Assembly: GCA_016717855.1 (NCBI GenBank)
Contig: JADKEV010000004.1
Location: forward strand, 124,001-188,000
Direction of reading: 5' to 3'
Source of the DNA: Betaproteobacteria bacterium
Lineage (GTDB): Bacteria; Pseudomonadota; Gammaproteobacteria; Burkholderiales; Casimicrobiaceae
DNA: 64,000 nt
Program-made: the position numbers and the translations under genes
In this document: piece by piece, positions 6,404-15,440 of the stretch
Layout: each line of letters starts with the position of its first letter
Position numbering within the stretch: position 1 is the stretch's first letter
The notes under the pieces: model-generated
What the model saw: only the letters and a program-made list of their open reading frames with translations
Database searches by the model: none
What the model was told of the DNA's origin: nothing

Positions 6404-8974
6404 CTACGCCGATACGCGGGCCGGGTAGTTCAGCATTTTCATGGCGGCAGTCAGGCGACAAGCGGATCTGGCGTAACCCTCCCAGGCGCTGTTGCCTTCG
6501 TCCAGGCGAGCGTGCGCGGTGCGCACGGTCCAGTGATCCCCGCCCTTGAGCGATGCGAGTTCCTCCCACGCTACCGGTACCGAGATGCCGAGGCCGGCCC
6601 GCGCGCGAGCCGACCAAGCGCACACGGTCGTCGCGCCGACGCCGTTGCGCAGATAGTCGATGAAGATTTTCCCGACGCGGTTCTTCGGGCCACTCTTGGC
6701 CACGAACCGCTGCGGAATGGTCTTGGCCAGATGGATGACCACAGCCTGCGAGAACCCCTTTACTGTGTCCCAGTCATGCGCCGCGCGCAGCGGCACGACG
6801 ACGTGCAGTCCCTTGCCGCCGCTGGTCTTTAGAAATGCCGGCAGGCCTAGTTCCTGCAGAAACGCGTGCACGAGGCTGGCCGCGTCGCGCACCTTGTCCC
6901 ATGCGACGCCTTCGCCCGGGTCGAGGTCGAATATCATGCGGTCCGGGTGCTGCAGCGCCTTCGTCCCCGTATTGAGAGTGTGGAACTCGACGACGTTCCA
7001 CTGCGCGGCGGACAGGATCCCCTGCTTGTCCGCGATCTCGAGCAAGGGCGGATGGCTGATGTACAAGGCCGGGTCGAGCTGGCGGATGCCGGGCAGCTTT
7101 TCGGTCTCGGCGTGCTTCTGGAAGAACAGCTGCCCATTCACGCCGCTCGGTGCGCGTACCAGCGAAACCGGGCGCCCTTTCAGATGCGCCATCATGAGGT
7201 CGCCCACCAGCCCGTAGTAGCGGACCAGTTCGATCTTGGTAATGCCCGTGCCGGGATCGATCACGCGCTCAGGATTCGTGACGCGAAGGGCAGGATTCAG
7301 CGCGTGGGACTGGTTCGCAGCCGCGGCGCGGTCGGGCTTGGCGATCCTCTTCGTGTCCGCGGGCTTTTCCCGGATGATCGCGCTTGCCGGTTTGTCGGCG
7401 CGCAAGCCGTGGAACACCGCGTGCCGGATGATTCCGGCGCGTGTCCATTCCCCGAAGGAAACTTCCGCGACGAGCTGCGGCTTTACCCAGTGGGCCCGAC
7501 CTTCGATCCCAGCGGCCGCGGAGAACGGGCTCTTCGCGGCAGTCAATTTCTCGAGACGTGCCTTCAGCGTGCCGAGGGTACGATCGTCGAAACCGGTGCC
7601 CACCTTGCCTGCATAGCGCAGAACTCCGTTTTCGTCATGCACGCCCAGCAGCAGCGCTCCGATCCCCACGCGCGAGCCCTGCGGATCGGTATAGCCGCCG
7701 ATCACGAACTCCTGGCGCTGGCTGCACTTGAGCTTGATCCACGTGGTGGACCGGCGCGACACGTACGCGGAATCCAGGCGCTTGGCGATGACGCCCTCGA
7801 GGCCCAGCTTGCAGGCGGAAGCAACCACACTTTCGGCAGGCGCATCGAATGCCTCGCTAAAACGCACACGCGCCGAAGACGATTTCTCGAGCAAGCTTTG
7901 CAGGAGCGCGCGGCGTTCGTGCAGCGGAACCGCGCGCAGATCGTGACCCTCGAAGTAGGGAATGTCGAACAGATAGAGAACGATGTCTTTCGTCTTCGCC
8001 GCGTCGAAGGACTGCTGCAGGGCGCCGAAATCGGGCACGTCTTTTTCGTTGAGCATGACCATCTCGCCGTCGTACCAGCCCGCGGGGAGCTTCGCCTTGG
8101 CAATGGCCTTCTGCAGGGGCGCCAGTCTGGACGTCCAGTCGTTGCCGTTGCGGGTGAACAGCTTGATGTCCGCGCCGTCGATGCGGGTCATCAGGCGATA
8201 GCCGTCGAACTTGATCTCGTAAGCCCACGCTTGCGAATCGGACGGTGGCGAATCCGCGAGCGTTGCCAGTTGCGGGGCCAGGAACGCCGGCATCGGCGCT
8301 TTGGTTGCGCCGGTGGGCAGGCCGGTCTGCGTGCGGCGGATCCCGGTCTTTTTCGCTGCGGCCTTCGACCCCGCGGCTGTCGCCGCCTTGCGACCCGGTT
8401 TCCGGGTAGGCTGGCTGGATGTAGTGACGCTGTCCGGCATCTCGTCCACCACGCTGAACTCCGCCGCCGGCCGGACGAACTCGTCCTTTTCCTTGATGAG
8501 CAGCCACGGCGGCTGCTTCTCGCCTTTGCCCTTCATGCGCACGAGCACCCACTTGCCGTGCAGCTTCTGTCCATGCAGCTCGAACTTCAACTGGCCCGCA
8601 AGATAGTCTCGAGCCGCATCGCCGACCGGTCGCCAAGTGCCGGAGTCCCAGATGATCACCTTGCCGGCGCCGTACTGCCCCGCGGGGATCGTCCCTTCGA
8701 AGCTCGAATAGGCGATCGGATGATCCTCGACCTGGACCGCCATGCGTTTGTCTTTTGTGTCGAGGCTCGGCCCTTTGGGCACGGCCCAGCTCTTCATGGT
8801 GCCGTCGAGTTCGAGGCGGAAGTCGTAATGCAGGCGGCCGGCCCAGTGCTTCTGGATGACGAACGACAGAGCGCCGGCGGAGGCGTTGCCACCTGCGGCC
8901 GGCTCCGAAGTCACCGAGAAATTGCGTTTGGCCTTGTATTGTCGCAGTGCGTCGGAGGCCATGATCGGAACCAT
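6404..8974 (-). CDS. ligD: Multifunctional DNA ligase D (PE-Lig-Pol)
   Basis: About 856 residues with the domain order phosphoesterase, ligase, polymerase. The N-terminal PE domain shows HWAGRLHYDFRLELDG and GTIPAGQYGAG. After a Lys/Ala/Arg-rich linker comes the ATP-dependent ligase with the nucleotidyl lysine in EIKFDGYR near residue 253 and the OB-fold. The C-terminal primase-polymerase domain starts near residue 580 and carries the metal-binding DLDPGEG near 680. It trims 3' ends, fills gaps with ribonucleotides and seals double-strand breaks with Ku. The start is uncertain: ATG at 8974 or 8962, neither with a clear ribosome site. Confidence 0.95.
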   Translation of the reverse strand: MVPIMASDALRQYKAKRNFSVTSEPAAGGNASAGALSFVIQKHWAGRLHYDFRLELDGTMKSWAVPKGPSLDTKDKRMAVQVEDHPIAYSSFEGTIPAGQYGAGKVIIWDSGTWRPVGDAARDYLAGQLKFELHGQKLHGKWVLVRMKGKGEKQPPWLLIKEKDEFVRPAAEFSVVDEMPDSVTTSSQPTRKPGRKAATAAGSKAAAKKTGIRRTQTGLPTGATKAPMPAFLAPQLATLADSPPSDSQAWAYEIKFDGYRLMTRIDGADIKLFTRNGNDWTSRLAPLQKAIAKAKLPAGWYDGEMVMLNEKDVPDFGALQQSFDAAKTKDIVLYLFDIPYFEGHDLRAVPLHERRALLQSLLEKSSSARVRFSEAFDAPAESVVASACKLGLEGVIAKRLDSAYVSRRSTTWIKLKCSQRQEFVIGGYTDPQGSRVGIGALLLGVHDENGVLRYAGKVGTGFDDRTLGTLKARLEKLTAAKSPFSAAAGIEGRAHWVKPQLVAEVSFGEWTRAGIIRHAVFHGLRADKPASAIIREKPADTKRIAKPDRAAAANQSHALNPALRVTNPERVIDPGTGITKIELVRYYGLVGDLMMAHLKGRPVSLVRAPSGVNGQLFFQKHAETEKLPGIRQLDPALYISHPPLLEIADKQGILSAAQWNVVEFHTLNTGTKALQHPDRMIFDLDPGEGVAWDKVRDAASLVHAFLQELGLPAFLKTSGGKGLHVVVPLRAAHDWDTVKGFSQAVVIHLAKTIPQRFVAKSGPKNRVGKIFIDYLRNGVGATTVCAWSARARAGLGISVPVAWEELASLKGGDHWTVRTAHARLDEGNSAWEGYARSACRLTAAMKMLNYPARVSA

Positions 8975-9072
8975 TGAATGCGTCCGGCTATTTGGGCGAA
9001 GTGGTGCGAGCGCAGCGAACGGCAGCAAAATGACGCTGGCGGCAAGTTGCTGCCGCCAGCTTCATCGATTGC

Positions 9073-9573
9073 TTAACGGTTCGTGCTGACGCGGTCCCAC
9101 GCGTCGCGCGAGGCGAAACGTGCGCGATCCCACGCGAGGGTCGATGTGCCCCGCGCGGCGTTCCAGTCCCGCGCGAGATCGGAATCGAGATCGTCGAAAC
9201 TGCGGCCCGGGTACTTCGCGTACGACGCAACCCCGTAGCCGTAAGCCGGCTCGTACTCGTCGAAGGCGATACCCTTGTCCGCATATGGACGGGTCTTGTA
9301 GTTTTCACGCCAGTACACCAGCTCGCGCGTCGGATCGATCGCCTCGGCGACGCCCTTGCCCGCCAGGCCACCGACGATCGCGCCGACGGCCGCCCCGACG
9401 ACGGTGCCGACCGGCCCGACGACCGTTCCCGCCGCTGCGCCCGCGGCCGCGCCGCCCAGGGCAGCCCCGATGCCCGTGCCGACCGGATGCGCACCGGGCG
9501 CACCGCTGATCGGATCGCGGTTTTCGTCACTTGCAATCGCCCTGTCCAGTTCCGTGTTGGTAGTAGTGCTCAT
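9073..9573 (-). CDS. Glycine-zipper domain protein, stress related
   Basis: 166 residues. A polar N-terminus is followed by a long Gly/Ala glycine-zipper region (about residues 30-75: GIGAALGGAAAGAAAGTVVG and repeats of GxxxG) that could form a membrane hairpin or pore. The soluble, Tyr/Trp/Asp-rich C-terminus (KYPGRSFDDLDSDLARDW) is typical of a betaproteobacterial family often found beside stress genes. The ATG at 9573 has an AAAGGA ribosome site. There is no signal peptide. Function is unknown; the neighbours (LigD, hemerythrin remnant, catalase) suggest a stress role. Confidence 0.75.
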   Translation of the reverse strand: MSTTTNTELDRAIASDENRDPISGAPGAHPVGTGIGAALGGAAAGAAAGTVVGPVGTVVGAAVGAIVGGLAGKGVAEAIDPTRELVYWRENYKTRPYADKGIAFDEYEPAYGYGVASYAKYPGRSFDDLDSDLARDWNAARGTSTLAWDRARFASRDAWDRVSTNR

Positions 9574-9714
9574 TTTTTCTGTCCTTTGAAGGTTACGAAC
9601 TTGTCGGATCCGCCGCGCGGCCCGGCGCACGCCGCGCGGGAAAAGGCCACGCACGACGCCGTGCAGGGCGGCGGATTGACGGTCGGTGCAACAACGCACC
9701 TAAATAAGCTGCGG

Positions 9715-10055
9715 CTAGGCCACGCTGGCCAACTTCTTCGCCTTGGACGTGCGGCCGGTCGCTTTCAATTCCTGCCTGCGCTCCAGCATTTGCGCGCCGA
9801 GGGCGTCGAGATCGAGCTTGGCTTTCTTCGCTTTGGGGAACATCTCGTCCTGCTCTTCCTTGACATGGTGGTCGATGCTCTCGCCGAGCACAGTCACCTT
9901 GGCGTCCTAGTGATCGTCGCCCGGTTCCATCTCCTCCAGTTGCGCGATCGGATCAAAAAGCTGATGAGCTCCGAGGGCAATGAAGAGAAAAAAGGGCGCT
10001 CTCGTTAGATCGCATCCTTCGCGCTGGGTGCTGCCTTGGTTGTCGCTTGTGCCAT
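9715..10055 (-). pseudogene. Decayed hemerythrin (HHE) domain gene
   Basis: The 5' end is intact: an ATG at 10055 with a GGAG ribosome site encodes MAQATTKAAPSAKDAI, the usual beginning of a hemerythrin-domain stress protein, but TAA follows at 10005-10007. About 100 bp further a different frame resumes as LFDPIAQLEEMEPGDDH, stops at an in-frame TAG (9907-9909) where relatives usually have Tyr, and continues DAKVTVLGESIDHHVKEEQD and EMFPKAKK to 9715. The gene has lost roughly its middle, including most iron-binding His/Glu residues, and has at least one frame change and one nonsense codon. The last 60 codons could still be read from a GTG, but would not make a diiron protein. Confidence 0.75.
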
Positions 10056-10471
10056 CGTACTCTCCGTGTGTCGGTGAACATCCCGTAGCCGAAAGGACTT
10101 GCGGTGCGCTAGCTCGGGGTTGTGAAACGAATCAGAACTCGCCCGCGGGCGAGGCCCACAGACAAGCGTTCGATGGAGTGATGATATGCATTGCAGCACA
10201 TGCATGCAGTGCGGTAACGCACACTCGGTCCCGCGACTTGGCGGACGCCAGGATACACGCCGTGCTTCCGGTCTTCGTAAGGCCGCCATCGCGAACAGCC
10301 GAGATGCATTGTCATCACAACTCGACCGATTTTGTGTGCGTCAGCGAACTGACGACACCCGCCCAGGTCGCGATACGATGCATTTCGTTCGCATACGGCA
10401 GTAATCGTCGCGCCCGGTCGCACCGGCGCTTCTCCCAAAGCGAGATGTCTTCACACATTGCAGGAGTAATC
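10056..10471. other. Intergenic region upstream of katE
   Basis: This stretch separates the hemerythrin remnant (leftward) from katE (rightward) and must hold their divergent promoters. I see a perfect 16-bp palindrome, CTCGCCCGCGGGCGAG, at 10138-10153. No convincing coding sequence was found; open frames here are short and lack family resemblance. I could not identify a promoter with confidence. Confidence 0.4.
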
Positions 10472-12886
10472 ATGTCACCACGTAAGCCGCGCTCGAAATC
10501 CTCCACAAGTGTCTCCCCGCGCGACACTCCCGATGCTGGCAAGTCAACCGCACGCTCGACCGTCAGCGGGCCGGCACACGGCGTGTCCGAAGTCGCCGAC
10601 GCCGCGACGGCCAAGCACGCTGGAACCGAAGCGGTTGCTTCCGCATTTCCCTTCAACGCCGCGAAGCCGAGCGAATTCGGAGATGCCGCTCGCCATCCCG
10701 CCGTAGGACAAGCCGTTGAACCGCCGCACCCGTTGGTGTCCGGCAGCACCCTCACGGAGATCAACGCGTCGGTGAAGGTGGGGAGCGGCAATCCCCAGAT
10801 GAGCTTCAATCCGGGTAACGCCTCGCTGGATCGGGTTCGCGTGGACTCGGGAGGGCGCGCCCTCACCACCAATCAGGGCGTCCCGATCGCGGACAACCAG
10901 AGTTCCCTCAAGGCGGGCTTTCGCGGCCCGGCGCTGCTCGAGGATTTCATCCTTCGCGAGAAGATCACCCACTTCGATCATGAACGCATACCCGAACGGA
11001 TCGTCCACGCCCGTGGCTCCGGGGCCCATGGCTACTTCGAATGTGCTGCGGCGCTGACGGATATCACCAGCGCTTCAATATTTGCAGAGGCGGGAAAGCG
11101 GACGCCCGTCTTCGTTCGTTTCTCCACCGTGGCTGGGGAGCGCGGCTCCACGGACACCGCGCGGGACGTTCGCGGATTCGCCGTGAAGTTCTACACCGAC
11201 GAGGGAAACTGGGATCTCGTTGGCAACAACATCCCGGTGTTCTTCATTCAGGACGCAATGAAGTTTCCCGATCTCATCCACTCGGTCAAGCCTGAGCCCC
11301 ATCATGCGATGCCGCAGGCAGCCTCCGCGCACGACACGTTTTGGGATTTCGTCTCCCTGATGCCGGAATCGACGCACACGCTGATGTGGGTGATGTCGGA
11401 TCGGGGTATCCCGCGCAGCTATCGGATGATGCAGGGTTTCGGCGTGCACACGTTCCGCTTCGTGAATGCTGGCGGTGAGTCGCGCTTCGTCAAATTTCAC
11501 TGGAATCCGGTGGCGGGAACGCACTCGCTTGTCTGGGACGAGGCCGTGAAGATTTCCGGTGCCGACTCCGACTTTCACCGCCGCGACCTGTGGGAGGCCA
11601 TCGAGGCGGGAGCCTTCCCGGAATGGGAGCTTGGCGTGCAGATATTCACCGAGGAACAGGCCAACGCCTATTCCTTCGACGTGCTCGACGCGACAAAAAT
11701 CGTGCCCGAAGAACTGGTACCGGTGAAGCCGATAGGCCGCATGGTTCTGAACCGCAACCCCGACAATTTCTTCGCGGAAACCGAGCAAGTGGCTTTCTGC
11801 ACTGCGCATATCGTGCCGGGCCTCGATTTCTCCAATGACCCGCTGCTGGCAGGCCGCATCCATTCCTACGTGGACACGCAGATCTCGCGACTCGGCGGCC
11901 CCAACTTCCACGAGCTGCCCATCAATGCCCCGGTTGCCCAGGCGCACAACAACCAGCGCGACGGGATGCATCGGCAAGCGATTCCGCGCGGCCGCGTCGC
12001 GTACGAGCCGAACTCGCTCGGCGGCGGCTGTCCGTTTCAGGCCGGCGCTGCCGGGTTCACGTCCTTTCCCGAACCGATCGCCGCCGAAAAGGTCCGGGGC
12101 AAGCCCGAAAAATTCGCGGAGCACTATAACCAAGCCACCCTCTTCTGGAACAGTCAGACCGCGGTCGAGAAGGCGCACATCATTGGCGCGTATCGATTCG
12201 AGCTCACCAAGGTCCAGACCCCTGCGGTGCGGCGTCGCGTCGTCGCTTCGTTGCGAAACGTGGCCGAAGAGCTGGCCGCCGCGGTCGCGGAGGGCCTGGG
12301 CATGCGTCTTCCCGATGCCCTGCCACGCGCGCTGCAGCGCGTACCGCGGCCCGAGGTCGAATCCTCTCCCTCCCTCTCCCTCATGGCACGCCCCGGCAGT
12401 GCGGGCATCGCGACTCGCCGCATCGCCGTGCTCATTGACAATGGCTTCGACGCCGCTTCCATCGCAGCCCACGCCGCGCTTCTCGCACAGGGGGCGGTTC
12501 CACGGTTCGTCGGGCCTCGCCTTGGCAGTTTCACGTCGTCCGATGGAAGAGCGGTGGATGCGGAAATCTCGCTTGAAGCCGGGCCCGCAGTCGTCTACGA
12601 CGCCGTCGTCCTGCCTGGAGGCGCAGCCGCCGAACTGCTGGCAGCAAACGGCGCAGCCAAGGAGTTCGTGAAGGACATGTACCGCCACTGCAAGGCGATA
12701 CTCGCTCTGGGCGAGGCTGCGCTGATCCTCGAGAAGGCCGGCATTCCGGCCAAGTTGCCAGACGGCGGTGACGATGTTGGGCAGATTCGCGCGAACCCGG
12801 GCGACAAGCGAGCTTTCGACGCGTTCGTCAGTGCCGTCGCCAGACACCGCGTTTATCAACGCGAGACCGATCCACCCGCTGTCTGA
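10472..12886 (+). CDS. katE: Large-subunit monofunctional catalase HPII
   Basis: An 804-residue clade 2 catalase. The ATG at 10472 has an AGGAG site eight bases upstream; the open frame extends further left, but without family resemblance. Features: an extended Ser/Thr/Ala-rich N-terminus; the catalytic His in RIVHARGSGAHG (about residue 178); the Asn in GNNIPVFFIQD; the proximal haem Tyr in RIHSYVDTQ (about 465); and a C-terminal class I glutamine amidotransferase/DJ-1-like domain from about residue 645 (RRIAVLIDNGFDA, VVLPGGAAAELL). It breaks H2O2 into water and oxygen. Relatives are usually stationary-phase or general-stress induced. Confidence 0.96.
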   Translation: MSPRKPRSKSSTSVSPRDTPDAGKSTARSTVSGPAHGVSEVADAATAKHAGTEAVASAFPFNAAKPSEFGDAARHPAVGQAVEPPHPLVSGSTLTEINASVKVGSGNPQMSFNPGNASLDRVRVDSGGRALTTNQGVPIADNQSSLKAGFRGPALLEDFILREKITHFDHERIPERIVHARGSGAHGYFECAAALTDITSASIFAEAGKRTPVFVRFSTVAGERGSTDTARDVRGFAVKFYTDEGNWDLVGNNIPVFFIQDAMKFPDLIHSVKPEPHHAMPQAASAHDTFWDFVSLMPESTHTLMWVMSDRGIPRSYRMMQGFGVHTFRFVNAGGESRFVKFHWNPVAGTHSLVWDEAVKISGADSDFHRRDLWEAIEAGAFPEWELGVQIFTEEQANAYSFDVLDATKIVPEELVPVKPIGRMVLNRNPDNFFAETEQVAFCTAHIVPGLDFSNDPLLAGRIHSYVDTQISRLGGPNFHELPINAPVAQAHNNQRDGMHRQAIPRGRVAYEPNSLGGGCPFQAGAAGFTSFPEPIAAEKVRGKPEKFAEHYNQATLFWNSQTAVEKAHIIGAYRFELTKVQTPAVRRRVVASLRNVAEELAAAVAEGLGMRLPDALPRALQRVPRPEVESSPSLSLMARPGSAGIATRRIAVLIDNGFDAASIAAHAALLAQGAVPRFVGPRLGSFTSSDGRAVDAEISLEAGPAVVYDAVVLPGGAAAELLAANGAAKEFVKDMYRHCKAILALGEAALILEKAGIPAKLPDGGDDVGQIRANPGDKRAFDAFVSAVARHRVYQRETDPPAV

Positions 12887-12898
12887 TAAGGAACGCCG

Positions 12899-13168
12899 AT
12901 GCCAACGCCCATAGAGCAAACATCCCGCCATCACGCGCTGGCGCAACCCGACTCCAGCCGCGAGGCGGAAATGTCCATCTCAAACTTCGAGGCCGGGCAG
13001 GCACAGTACCGCCGGCAGGCAAGCCCCAACACCAAGGCCTGCGACACTCGCAAGCCTGCCAGGAACGCGCAGGCTGACTCCTGGGATGTTCTTGCATCCG
13101 CGGAGACTTTCGTTCAGCCTGCGCGCTCCTCGCAAGCCCCACCCACTATCGAGCGCGCCGATCAGTAA
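12899..13168 (+). CDS. Hypothetical small protein
   Basis: A candidate 89-residue protein starting 12 bp after the katE stop with an AAGGA ribosome site six to seven bases before its ATG, so it could be cotranscribed with katE. The composition is Ala, Gln, Ser and Arg-rich with no transmembrane segment and no recognisable domain. Only the ribosome site and position support it; it may be spurious. Confidence 0.35.
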   Translation: MPTPIEQTSRHHALAQPDSSREAEMSISNFEAGQAQYRRQASPNTKACDTRKPARNAQADSWDVLASAETFVQPARSSQAPPTIERADQ

Positions 13169-13459
13169 CCATGAGCCTGCAAGTTGCGTAGCAATGTGCA
13201 TGCCAGAATCAATTCAAGAGCGGCCTGCTCTACGCCCAACGCGGACAAATGGCCGGCGACGGCGTCCTTGCTGCGAGCGCAAAGTGCCGTTTCTCCGCAC
13301 CGTGTGCCGAAAATTGTTGTCAAGCCCGTTGCCATGCGCAGCCACACCTTGAGCGATGCGGTCTATTGCCTGTTGGATGACCCGGCCGAACCGACCGAGG
13401 ACTTGCGCGAGCTCGTTACCGGCGTGCATTTTCATTCCTGCAGCACTGGACCGACAGCC

Positions 13460-13494
13460 AAAAAAATGGCCCGGTCGCATATGCGCACCGGGCC
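13460..13494 (-). terminator. Strong hairpin with T-tract on the minus strand
   Basis: Arms GGCCCGGT (13468-13475) and ACCGGGCC (13487-13494) pair perfectly around a self-complementary CGCATATGCG centre. Read leftwards, the stem is followed by ATTTTTTTGG, a typical intrinsic terminator. No leftward gene lies immediately upstream, so it either ends an unrecognised transcript or works weakly for rightward readthrough from katE. Confidence 0.65.
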
Positions 13495-13655
13495 GAAACT
13501 TTGAATCACGTCGAGGAGGAGGTACGACGTTGAAGCCAGTGTGCGCTGCGCCCGAGAGGCGGTCTATCCGGAAAACTACGGAGCCCGTCGCCGTCCAGGA
13601 ATCGCTACAGCGTGAGCAAACCGGGCCGGACGATGGGTTCTCCCTTGCCGGCGGC

Positions 13656-13695
13656 TCCTGGCGCGTCCTGGCGCGTCCTGGCGCATCCTGGCGCG
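13656..13695. repeat. Tandem repeat, 10-bp unit x4
   Basis: TCCTGGCGCG occurs four times in a row, the third copy with one change (final A). The array does not lie in a recognised gene. Its 10-bp period is close to one helical turn, but no function can be assigned. Confidence 0.8.
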
Positions 13696-13848
13696 ATCTG
13701 ACTGGTTCAAAGCGACCAATGGGGCATCTTGCCGTTGATCGGGCGATTCTCCCGCTGTTTCCGGGCGCCCGTGGCGCATACTCAGCACGCGGGGCCTGAA
13801 TTCCAGGCGCGACCGTCGATTTCGCCCAGAACCCGCCAAGGAGTTCAC

Positions 13849-14307
13849 ATGAAGTCCGAGAACGAATTTTTTCGCGCGCAGCATCTGATCGTCATGGATG
13901 CATCTGGAATCCTTGACCTGCAGCGATCAATCATCGCGCTCGAGAATCTCGCCGCGGACCCACAATTTGATGCCGGGTCCGAGTGCCTTCTGGATTTGCG
14001 AGATATCAAGTGTTCCATGTCGGCCATGGACATTTTCAATCTGGCTGAGGTCATGGCATGGCCAAACTCCGCTCTCCCCACGCACAGGAAGATTGCGATA
14101 TTAGTGGAGGGACATGACGAGTTTGATCACGCCCAGTTCCTGGCCTTGTGCGCAGGGAACCGTGGCGTCAACATCGCGGCATTTGACGATTACGATACGG
14201 CGGGCGAATGGCTGTCGGCGATGTTGCCTGAAGATCCGAAAGGCGGCTGTACCGATCTCCCAAGCAACGGGACGCCGCGTGATGCGAGGATATGGCCTGG
14301 GCGCTGA
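13849..14307 (+). CDS. SpoIIAA/STAS-like domain protein
   Basis: 152 residues starting at an ATG with a perfect AAGGAG site. The pattern of an opening hydrophobic strand (LIVMDASGILDLQ), DPQFDAGSECLLDLRDI, a helix, then a HRKIAILVEG strand and a closing AAFDDYDTAGEWLSAM helix is that of the SpoIIAA-like/CRAL-TRIO-like STAS-type proteins common in bacteria. Their roles are poorly known; some bind lipids or act in regulation. No phosphorylatable serine of the anti-sigma antagonist type can be assigned with confidence. It stands alone between non-coding stretches. Confidence 0.65.
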   Translation: MKSENEFFRAQHLIVMDASGILDLQRSIIALENLAADPQFDAGSECLLDLRDIKCSMSAMDIFNLAEVMAWPNSALPTHRKIAILVEGHDEFDHAQFLALCAGNRGVNIAAFDDYDTAGEWLSAMLPEDPKGGCTDLPSNGTPRDARIWPGR

Positions 14308-14566
14308 GCGCCTTGTAGCGCGCGTCGCCGCCCCCCGCGTGGTGGGCATTTCCAGACGTGCCAGCATGTCAACCGACTGCCGATCCGCTCTGTGATCTGG
14401 GAGCCGGCGATGCAATGTGCAAATTGCCGGTTCGGCCTACCTTGAGGGGCGCCTAACCTGAGCCGAGCCCGCACCCCGGTATGTGTGCGGTCGAACAGTC
14501 AGCGTATTGGTCAAAGGTTACAGTGTTGAACTCGGCGCATGCTGACATTTTCGGTAAGGATCTGCT

Positions 14567-14923
14567 ATGAAAGTCATCTCGATTTTGGCAACCAATGCTG
14601 TCTTTGCTGTAATTATTGCGCTTGGCGCGATCGGGACTTCAAGCAACGCAGTCGCCCAGGACGGTCCATCTGTCAAACCGGACAGCCGGGCAGGACCAGC
14701 TCCGGCGATACCGCCGACCGGCGGCGGATTGTCCCCAACCCCGTTCGAATCCGCAGAAACACTTTTCAACCGACTTGATGCCGGTCGCACGGGCTACCTC
14801 ACGAAGGATCAGGTACAAACCCTCGATGGATTCAAATTCGAGGCTGCCGACCTGAATCACGATGGCAGGTTGACCGCGGATGAATTCAACAGGGCGTGGA
14901 GCGACTACCAGAGCAAGAAGTGA
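14567..14923 (+). CDS. Exported EF-hand calcium-binding protein
   Basis: 118 residues. An N-terminal signal peptide (MKVISILATNAVFAVIIALG, cleavage likely after SNAVA near residue 30) and a Pro/Gly-rich linker lead to two EF-hands. The second is canonical (DLNHDGRLTADEF); the first (DAGRTGYLTKDQV) is degenerate at some calcium ligands. Such small periplasmic EF-hand proteins probably buffer or sense calcium, but no partner is visible. AAGGAT six to seven bases before the ATG supports the start. Confidence 0.8.
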   Translation: MKVISILATNAVFAVIIALGAIGTSSNAVAQDGPSVKPDSRAGPAPAIPPTGGGLSPTPFESAETLFNRLDAGRTGYLTKDQVQTLDGFKFEAADLNHDGRLTADEFNRAWSDYQSKK

Positions 14924-14975
14924 TGGGGTAAGAGCCCATCTCTCGTCATTTTGCCGCTCCCAACTGCAAACTGAC

Positions 14976-15326
14976 ATGTACGCCCATCCAGTATCATCCG
15001 CGGATGCGCTTCCGAGTCGTCCCGACCCACGACCGGGTATCCTCAGGCCGAAACGCGAGATCGCGCGCGCTGACGGCGTCATCGGCGACCTGACCACCTG
15101 CAATCGGTCGGACGACCTGCTGCGGCGCACGACGTTGGTGGCCACGCTGGCCGACCCGAGGGGCGGCGCCAAGGCCGCGGAACTGTTGCCGCCGCTCTAC
15201 GATGCCGCCCTGGTACTGATCGCGCCGGCTGGGATGATGTTCAGGGGCAGTGAGCGCGTGGTGCCCGAGGATGGGCGTGTGGTGCAATACGTGCAGGGGT
15301 GGTGGCTGCGGGCATTCGGAAATTGA
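14976..15326 (+). CDS. Hypothetical protein
   Basis: A candidate 116-residue protein. Its C-terminal part (LLPPLYDAALVLIAPAGMMF, then a hydrophilic turn and VVQYVQGWWLRAFGN) resembles the end of small betaproteobacterial proteins of unknown function that finish in a YxQxW motif. There is no clear ribosome site, and the true start could be elsewhere in the same frame. The stop is directly followed by the hairpin that serves the opposite tRNA gene. Confidence 0.4.
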   Translation: MYAHPVSSADALPSRPDPRPGILRPKREIARADGVIGDLTTCNRSDDLLRRTTLVATLADPRGGAKAAELLPPLYDAALVLIAPAGMMFRGSERVVPEDGRVVQYVQGWWLRAFGN

Positions 15327-15327
15327 A

Positions 15328-15354
15328 AAGGGCCTGCGTCTTTCGCAAGCCCTT
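15328..15354 (-). terminator. Intrinsic terminator downstream of tRNA-Arg
   Basis: AAGGGCCTGCG and CGCAAGCCCTT form an 11-bp stem with one G-T pair and a five-base loop. Read leftwards, TTTTCAATTT follows. It sits just 8 bp past the encoded CCA end of the tRNA. Confidence 0.75.
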
Positions 15355-15362
15355 GATAAGAC

Positions 15363-15440
15363 TGGTGCGCCCGGCAGGAATTGAACCCACGACCCCCTGG
15401 TTCGTAGCCAGGTACTCTAATCCAACTGAGCTACGGGCGC
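15363..15440 (-). tRNA. tRNA-Arg (anticodon ACG)
   Basis: On the minus strand the gene begins GCGCCCGTAGCTCAGTTGG and ends with acceptor arm CGGGCGC, discriminator A and encoded CCA. The anticodon stem CCTGG/CCAGG encloses the loop CTACGAA, giving anticodon ACG, which reads CGU (and CGC/CGA after conversion to inosine). The T-arm GGTTCAATTCC is present. Confidence 0.97.

Larger units (their letters stand above)
13169..13848. other. Non-coding region with repeats and a terminator-like hairpin
   Basis: About 680 bp with no convincing gene on either strand. It holds a leftward terminator-like hairpin at 13460-13494 and four tandem copies of a 10-bp unit at 13656-13695. Short frames exist but show no family resemblance and no matching ribosome sites. 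Confidence 0.5.

Noticed and set aside
9980..10471. A 164-codon in-frame extension upstream of katE
   Set aside because: It has no catalase likeness, overlaps the hemerythrin remnant, and a strong AGGAG site marks the ATG at 10472.
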